The notes beneath the pieces are model-generated. The model ran no database searches. It was not told the origin of the DNA and saw only the letters and a list, made by a program, of their open reading frames with translations. A program made the translations under genes and the position numbers. A stretch of 64,000 nt of DNA from Gossypium raimondii. Lineage: Eukaryota; Streptophyta; Magnoliopsida; Malvales; Malvaceae. The stretch is from the NCBI RefSeq assembly GCF_025698545.1, contig NC_068570.1, positions 1,116,001 through 1,180,000 of the forward strand. Reading direction: 5' to 3'. Positions 57,709 through 64,000 of this stretch are shown here, piece after piece; within the stretch, counting starts at the first letter, position 1; each line of letters begins with the position of its first letter.

Positions 57709-58151
57709 TGTTAGAATTGTATGACCCAAATTCTAAGAGATTGCTTGCAAGTCAAGTTAAACAAAAATATATTTTCTTTCTAGAAGATTTAGTATTTATT
57801 AGTATAATATATTTAGCATTTATCAGTATAGTTTATTTGACTTACTAATTTGGCCTATAAATATGCTCTTTTACAATCTTAGAAAAACACACCCATTAGG
57901 TTAGAACTCATAACACATTTAGAGAATTTTGCGTTTACGTTTTGAGGGTTCTTTGTTTTCGGGTTTTCGGGGTTTAGTTTTTATCTCCATCTTTTGTACT
58001 CTTCGCTCTTTTTCCATTATAGTAAAATTATCTTTGCCCGTGGTTTTTTATCCTCTTTGGAGGGGTTTTTCCACATTAAATTTGTGTGTTCAACTTCTCA
58101 ATTTTTTCTCCTATTTTTACTTGTTCGTTACTTAATCGGGGTGATCCTAGA
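57709..58151 (+). repeat. 3' LTR of the gag-only element
   Basis: Near-identical to 55731-56185 by eye, so insertion is fairly young. The last bases are altered (ctaga for ctaaca). Confidence 0.85.
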
Positions 58152-58923
58152 CATCAAGTCAAGCCAGTGATTAGAAAGGAGCACAACAGTAGCAAACTTG
58201 CGTACTTGACGCCAGAAAGGTCCGTACGACACAACGGCGATCATGGAATTGTTATAACCAAAATTTCCTAAGCTGCAAGCTTTGGATAAGTGGCAAATGA
58301 TTTATCATTTATGGTGAGACATTCTTTAGCAATATCCCAACTACTCACCACCAAAGCTCTATGCACACCCAACTTGATAGTGAACGTTCTTCCATATTTT
58401 TCGGCCATGTTACCCAAGCTTATTTTTAAAACTTTAGCCTGCAATGCAACAACAGAGAAGCATTGAAGCTCAACCAATACATCAGTAACATTTTGTTCAT
58501 ATGTAACTAGATTTAGTTTTTATGTAATTTGTATTTAAAGTTAGTAAGATTAGTTGATGATTTGAATAATTTCTAATGTGATGTAATAGTTGATATGTCA
58601 GCTACATTTTGTGTGTAATTTTAGCTTTACTTTAGTCAAGTAATTAGTGGGAGCAGTTACACATTAGGTAACAACTTTGTAACCTATATGTTTTTGACTT
58701 AATGAAAATTTGAAATGATGATCAAATTCATTTTTCAGTTTCTTCTTGTTCAAATTTATTTTGCATACATTTTTTGCTTCTTTTCTCTTTGTTTTACTGT
58801 CAAAACCCTAACAAATGGTATACAAGGCCTGTCATCTTTGAGGGCCTTTGTTGTTGGTAGTTGTTTTGTGAGGAACCTTGAAGAAAAAGAAACTGAAGCT
58901 ATTGTTTTTATTGTTACTGCAAC

Positions 58924-59690
58924 ATGAGCTTTACACTACCACCACCATCTGTCTTTACTGGTGAGAACTACCACATTTAGGTAGTGAAGATGAAAACCTA
59001 CCTCCAAGCACATGACTTATGGAACGTGGTTGAGAATGACATAGAACCAGCTGCATTGAGGCCCAATCCCACTATTGCACAAATTAGACAGCATAGCGAA
59101 GAGTGTGCCAAGAAGCACAAAGTAATGGCATGCTTGCAACATAGTGTATCTGATGTGATCTTCACTCGAATAATGGCTTGTGACACTCCAAAGCAAGCCT
59201 AAAAGAAGTTGAAGGAAGAGTTTTGGGGTCAGACAAGACCAGTCAGCAGCTGATCAACCTAAGGAGGGACTTTGAGAACTTGAAAATGAGAGAGTCTAAA
59301 ATAATCAAGCAGTACTCTGATAGGGTAATGACCACAGTCAATAACATTAGGCTCCTTGTAGATGATTTTAGTGAGAGCAGAGTTGTTGAGAAGGTCATTA
59401 CAACACTTCTTGAAAATTTGAGTAAAAAATCTCCTCACTGGAGGACTTAAGAGACTTATCAACCATTTCACTATCTAAGTTGATAAATACTCTGTATACA
59501 TTAGAGCAAAGAAGGGCCAACAAACTGGAGGAGCATCTTAAAAGAGCTTTTCTAGCAAAATTCAAAGAAAGCTTAAGTTTGAGCTACAAAAGAAAGAAAT
59601 CATCTGTTGACAAAAGGGAGAGACCAAAGAGGGATGCAGGAAAGAAGAAATTTCCACCATGCGTTCACTACAAAAAGTCCACAATTTAGA
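58924..59690 (+). pseudogene. Copia Gag (UBN2 type), with stops
   Basis: The ATG at 58924 gives MSFTLPPPSVFTGENYHI followed by TAG (58978-58980, where Trp is usual). Reading on: capsid region (KMKTYLQAHDLWNVVEND, RRDFENLKMRESKIIKQY). Further stops and frame changes lie near 59200 and 59450. Dead. Confidence 0.8.
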
Positions 59691-61341
59691 GAGGTACTGT
59701 TGGTACAAGCCTGATATTCAGTGTAAGAGCTGCAAGCAGTTTGATCACATTGAAAAAGTTTACAAGAACAAAATAAGGGCACAAACTCAGCAACAGAATC
59801 AAGCTCAGGCTGCTGAGGACATTCAAGCTCGAGAGGAGCATGTTTTCACTACATTCTATTTTGCAACTTCAAGCAAAGTCAAAAGAGACTGGTTAGTAGA
59901 CAGTGGATGCACTCATCACATGGCATCAGATGAAGGGTTATTCAAAGATCTTGACAAAATCTTTGTTTCCAAAGTTAGGATTGGAGATGGAAACCTTATT
60001 GAGGCCAAAGGAAGAGGCAATGTTGTGATCAACATAAAGTCAGGTAACAAAATAATTTCAGATGTCTTTTTTGTACTTGTAATAGACCAAAATTTGCTTA
60101 GTGTTAGTCAGTTAATAGAGAATGGCTATTCACTTGTTTTCAATAATAACTCCTATGTTATTGAGGACACATCTGGTCAAGAGAAGAGAATTATTGGTGT
60201 GAAATGGGTGTTCAGGGTCAAGTACAATGCTGATGGGTTTCTAAACAAACACAAGGCAAGACTTGTGGTGAAGGGATACAGCCAACAATATGGCATTGAC
60301 TTCTAAGAAACCTTTGCCCCTGTTGCAAGGTTAGATACAATAAGGTTAGAGAATGAAACCCTACTGATTGTGTCACTCTATGTAGATGACTTGTTGATAA
60401 CTGGAAGCAAGAGGGAGTTGATTAAAGAGTTCAAAGTGCAGATGCAAGATGTTTTTGAAATGACTGACTTGGGTGAAATGACTTACTTTCTTGTCATAGA
60501 AGTGATTCAAATTGATCATGCCATCTTCATAAGTCACTGGACCTTTGCCTTGAATATCTTAAACAAATTTTGTATGTCAAATTGTAAAACAGTTAGCACA
60601 CCAGTGGCTCAAGGTGAGAAACTAACCAACAAAGGCAACCATGAAAGAGTTGATGAGAAAAAGTATAGAAGCCTTGTAGGTTGTCTGCTTTACTTGACAG
60701 CTACTAGGCCTGATATTATGTTTGACGTTAGTCTTTTTTCTAGATTCATGCATTGCTGTGATGTTGTTCATTTTAAGACAGGCAAAAGAGTTCTTAGATA
60801 TGTGAAAGGGATTTTGAGTTATGGAGTGAAATTTGAGAATGCAAAAGAACTCAAGTTGATAGGGTATTCTGATAGTGTTTGGGCAAGATCTATTGATGAC
60901 ATGAAGAGAACATCTAGTTATTTCTTCACTCTTGGCTCAAAGGTCTTTTGTTGGAGTTCAAAAAAACAAAAAATTATTGCTCAATCTGCAGAAGAAGCAG
61001 AGTACATTGCAGCTGCTGCAGCTGTTAATCAAGCTATTTGGCTTAGGAAACTTTTATGTGATTTGAATGAAAATCAAGTTGAAGCTACTGATATTAGAGT
61101 TAACAATCAGTCAGCTGTTGCCATAGCCAAAAATCTAGTATTTCATGTCAAAACCAAGCATTTTAAGATAAAATTTCATTTTGTTAGAGAGGCTGAACAA
61201 TCAAATGAAGTTAATTTGATTCATTGCAGCTCAGAGAATCAATTTGCTGATATACTAACTAAGTCTCTTGGTGCTACAAGATTTGAGAACTTAAGAAGAA
61301 GTATTGGTGTTTGTTGCATACAGTCTAAGGAGGAGTGTTGA
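59659..61341 (+). pseudogene. Copia protease, partial RT and RNase H
   Basis: The knuckle CKSCKQFDHIEKVY has lost its last Cys. The protease has an intact DSG (WLVDSGCTHHMASDEG). After YVIEDTSGQ the sequence jumps to VKWVFRVKYNADG, the RT start, so all of integrase is deleted. A TAA at 60304-60306 interrupts; then RT resumes at YVDDLLITGS, which keeps the catalytic pair of Asp. RNase H reads to SENQFADILTKSLG. Cannot act alone. Confidence 0.85.
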
Positions 61342-61729
61342 ACTTTAGCCTACAATGCAACAGCAAAGAAGCATTGAAGCTCAACTAGTACAGCAGCAAC
61401 ATTTTGTTCATATATATGTAACTAGCTTTAATTTTTACCTAATTTGTATTTAAAGTTAGTAAGATTAGTTGATGATTTGAATGATTTCCAATGTGATGTA
61501 ATAGCTGATATGTCAGCTACATTTTGTGTGTAATTTTAGCTTTACTTTAGTCAAGTAATTAGTGGGAGCGGTTACACATTAGGTAACAACTTTGTAACCT
61601 ATATGTTTTTGACTTAATGAAATTTTGAAATGATAATTAGATTCATTTTTCAGTTTCTTCTTGTTCAAATTTGTTTTGCATACATTTCTTTGCTTCTTTT
61701 CTCTTTGTTTTGTTTTCAAAACCCAAACA
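61336..61729 (+). repeat. 3' LTR of the Copia element
   Basis: tgttgaactttagcc...acccaaaca. Pairs with 58424-58813. Confidence 0.85.
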
Positions 61730-61936
61730 TTATGTGATGTGGCTGTGCCTTCTTAGGAGGCGGAGATGGCCAATAATAGGTCATGCTCCACCCGCTTTTG
61801 GTGCTAGTTTCCCATTATTTATATTTGTAGGGTTAGATTTTAATATCCATAGAAAAAAGAAAAGAAAGACTAGCAGTAATGGAAAAGCAATTATCACAAG
61901 GGTTGAAGGTGTTGGGGTTGAATGAAATGAATCCAT

Positions 61937-62460
61937 AGCGATTAATTAAGTTGAGGGAGTTGGATTTATAGTTGTTTTAAGAAATTGTAATTTATTATTA
62001 GCTAAATCTATTGCCTATATTTTGTTTGTGATGAACAAAGATCGTGATCTTTTTTTATGTAAAGTGAAGTACCCTTTTCCCCCTCGTCACCACCCATACA
62101 TCAATGATCAATCCATTTCCATTATCAATTCTCTCCATTTTTCTTGTTCTGAAAACAATCAATCAAAATGCTGTTAAGAGCTGGTCTTGATTTGACATGT
62201 AGTGCGATACTTTACGTCTCCTTGAATTGGACTGATGGATTTCATATCGTGCAAGGGACATTCATGTCTTTACAATTAAATTGACTAACATTACTTGGGC
62301 AAACCACTTTTCCTTGAAATATTTGATATTTATTGAATTCTACTTTTTTTTCAAGAAAGTTAAAATACCAAAAGTTGCATATGGTATTATTCCATGACGA
62401 GTATAGTACCTTAGAAATTTATTGAATTCTACTCATTTTATAATAAAATTAAAATACCAA
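61937..62460. promoter_or_regulatory. Upstream region of copy K
   Basis: TATAAAT at 61964-61970, only 28 bp from the ATG. 62039-62460 matches 38091-38475. No gene. Confidence 0.5.
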
Positions 62461-62696
62461 TTAGTTAATGGAATCATAAAAAAAAAAAAAAGACGAGGGG
62501 TTATATAAACTTCTAATGAAGTTGCTTTAGAACTTGATATCCCAAGTGCTTCACAGTTCACTCATATCGACTGCTTCTGGTGCTGTTTTCTTTGAGTTTG
62601 TGTTTCTTCTTAGATCGACAGAAAAGAGAAAAGTACTAGTGGAAAAGCAACGATTGCAACCGTTGAAGTTGCTGTGAGTGAATAGAAATAATCCAT
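62461..62696 (-). pseudogene. P450 N-to-C fusion remnant (copy L)
   Basis: Same arrangement as 38476-38739: start codon (62694-62696), anchor and hinge, joined to the end of exon 2. A one-base deletion gives TAA right after the anchor (FSFLSI then stop), and an 8-base-scale insertion sits near the joint. Decayed duplicate. Confidence 0.8.
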
Positions 62697-62719
62697 CGCC
62701 AGATTCCCACTTCAATATT

Positions 62720-64000
62720 AAGATAAGAAATGGAATGTGAGTAGCAGAGATGAGGGAAAAGGTAAATTAGGAGTGCCAAAGTTGTAAATTTTTATTTTTG
62801 GTGCCTAAAAATGAAAACTGTGACCTGCATATATATTCCCCCACACTCTAGGAACAATAATTTCTTTAATTAAGGTTAAATTTTGTTATTAGTCCCTCTA
62901 CTTTGTAAAAGTTACAGATTTAACCCATACATTTTAATTTGATTAATTTTGATCATTATACTTTTGAATTGGTGAATTCTAGTCTCTTAACTTTTTAAAT
63001 TTTAAAATTCTAGTCTTAACCCAATAAACAGTAGTTAAATCCGTTTGTTTAAATTCAATTATTAGTCTTGTATTATGTGTGCGATTGTAAATTTAGTCAA
63101 TATTCTCCAATTAGATCATTCTAAGTCCCTGTACTTTTTAAAATTAAAATTTCATTCTTGACGTAAATGACCGTCATTAATCCATTAACTGAATTTTTAG
63201 TGGGTAAGATTTGAAAATAATAAGACATGGCATTACATATATGGTAATATATTTTCGTGATCGATTTTGAAAATAGCAAAACTTAATGAATGTAATAATT
63301 ATCGTTTGATGAGAACTAAAATTTTAAAATTGAAAATTAAATAAATTAAAATACAAGAATTAAATTCATAATATAGAGATTAATCACGTAATTGAACTAA
63401 ATGTTGATATAATAGTAAGTACATATCTTAAAGGATCACGCAAAATCCACCCACGTTTTCTACTTTTGACAAACAATAGTATACATAGCCTATTGAAGCT
63501 TGGCAGTGTTCGGAAATATTAAAGTACATGTGTGGGATTTTTTTTTGAAATTATCTTAGATTTTTCTATTCATATTTTTGTAATATAAATTCGGATATTT
63601 TCTGATTTTTAACTGTTTTATATTGAGTTAATTTTGATAATAATTAATTAAATCTATATTACTTTTAATTTTTTGTCGAGTTGGTGTCACGAATTAATTG
63701 GACATTAATTTTTAATTAAACTATGAGGGTATTTTAATCTTTTACGTAAAAAACAGATAAAAATATGGATATTATGGGATTCAAACTCACACCAATTACA
63801 TTATTTAAAATATTTAATTTACAACTCAACTAAAATTTTATTTTGATATTTGTATATATTTTAATTTTATTATACACACTTTATTAGTTCCATCAGTTGT
63901 ATATCTATACTATTATTAAACTCCGGATCAAGTTGGTGTATGAGTCAATCGGTCACTAACTTGGTTAGAAAATTATATGAATGTCATTCCGTAATTAAAA
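62720..64000. repeat. Segmental duplication, unit C (runs off the window)
   Basis: Parallels unit B from about 38763 to 40140, missing some 100 bp near its start (after 'gagatgaggg' at 62757). Continues past the window edge. Confidence 0.85.

Larger units (their letters stand above)
55731..58151 (+). mobile_element. Non-autonomous Copia-type element (gag-only), with 5-bp TSD
   Basis: LTRs at 55731-56185 and 57709-58151, internal primer site tggtatcaga at 56189, polypurine-like aaagtggagat before the 3' LTR, and CATCA at 55726-55730 and 58152-58156. It carries gag, zinc knuckle, partial protease and a pre-integrase remnant only. The same set is found in 959-6440, so the loss of pol is ancestral to the family. 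The LTR 3' parts of the two elements match; the U3 parts differ. Confidence 0.88.
58424..61729 (+). mobile_element. Copia LTR retrotransposon, internally deleted
   Basis: LTRs at about 58424-58813 and 61336-61729. The 5' LTR start has decayed (TGTTGA to tttaaa-like). The flanks TTAT(T) and TTATG are the probable TSD, within the P450 codons for PHISL. Order inside: gag, knuckle, protease, then directly the RT start and the RT/RNase H end; integrase is missing. A polypurine tract (aaggaggag) precedes the 3' LTR. Another LTR piece of the family is at 16960-17283. Confidence 0.88.
54495..61936 (-). pseudogene. Cytochrome P450, CYP82D-like (copy K), split by two retrotransposons
   Basis: The ATG is at 61934-61936 (MDSFHSTPTP), with TATAAAT at 61964-61970. 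Exon 1 occurs in three pieces: 61735-61936 (to about residue 64), 58157-58423, and 55245-55730. A Copia element (58424-61729) and a gag-only element (55731-58151) lie between them. The intron spans 55140-55244 (GTATAT...CAG). Exon 2 (54495-55139) has the I-helix changed to AAKDITS, inserted bases near 55030 and 54860, a stop replacing the Trp of AGTW, and FGSGKRICPG still readable. It is more diverged than the other copies, a separate lineage that also supplied tails to H, G and I. Confidence 0.92.

Overview
The window is plant nuclear DNA. It is AT-rich, its genes are interrupted by short GT..AG introns, and it is full of LTR retrotransposons, solo LTRs and MITEs. The only gene family with intact members is cytochrome P450 clan CYP71, family CYP82, most like subfamily CYP82D. 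The P450 sequence style and the LTR types (TGTAACACC-ended LTRs, LTR with 'cacgggtgtgtgg' motifs) point to a Malvaceae genome, probably cotton (Gossypium). That attribution is inference from memory, not a search.

The window is a decaying tandem array. All P450 copies lie on the minus strand. A full gene has two exons: exon 1 is 942 bp (314 codons) and exon 2 is about 636 bp, with a phase-0 intron of 112-154 bp just before the I-helix motif. The product is 525 aa with the haem Cys at residue 461. I count 12 loci, named A to L here. Four look intact: A (6602-8309), B (11680-13400), D (18003-19697) and E (21137-22826). Two are broken by one lesion each: F (27918-29649, one TGA) and I (46480-48209, one inserted base in codon 6). 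The others are pseudogenes or fragments: C (13981-15130), G (37591-38739), H (41726-43585), J (about 53020-53940), K (54495-61936) and L (62461-62696). Further small exon remnants lie at 6540, 16237, 20773 and 24020.

Layout. 1-9.8 kb: copy A, with a nested retroelement downstream (a Copia-type gag-only element holding a 3.1 kb solo LTR). 9.8-15.8 kb: a repeated spacer, a CACTA-like remnant, copy B and broken copy C carrying a MITE. 15.8-24 kb: LTR fragments, the 3' end of a DUF3511 gene, and copies D and E. 24-34 kb: a solo LTR, near-intact copy F, a long-inverted-repeat element and a 2.5 kb solo LTR. 34.6-43.6 kb: a tandem segmental duplication (units A and B) ending in P450 remnants and pseudogene H. 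43.8-53.9 kb: a TIR element, copy I, a spacer duplicated from beside F, a solo LTR and pseudogene J. 54.5-61.9 kb: pseudogene K, whose exon 1 is split by two different Copia-type elements. 62-64 kb: a third, truncated copy of the 38-41 kb segment.

The intact genes should encode ER-anchored monooxygenases of specialised or defence metabolism that need NADPH-P450 reductase; their substrate cannot be read from sequence. The array shows many traces of unequal crossing-over and gene conversion: double 3' tails, chimeric promoters, mosaic exons and an N-to-C-terminal fusion ORF. Several insertions can be dated relative to the duplications because a paralogous spacer keeps the empty site.
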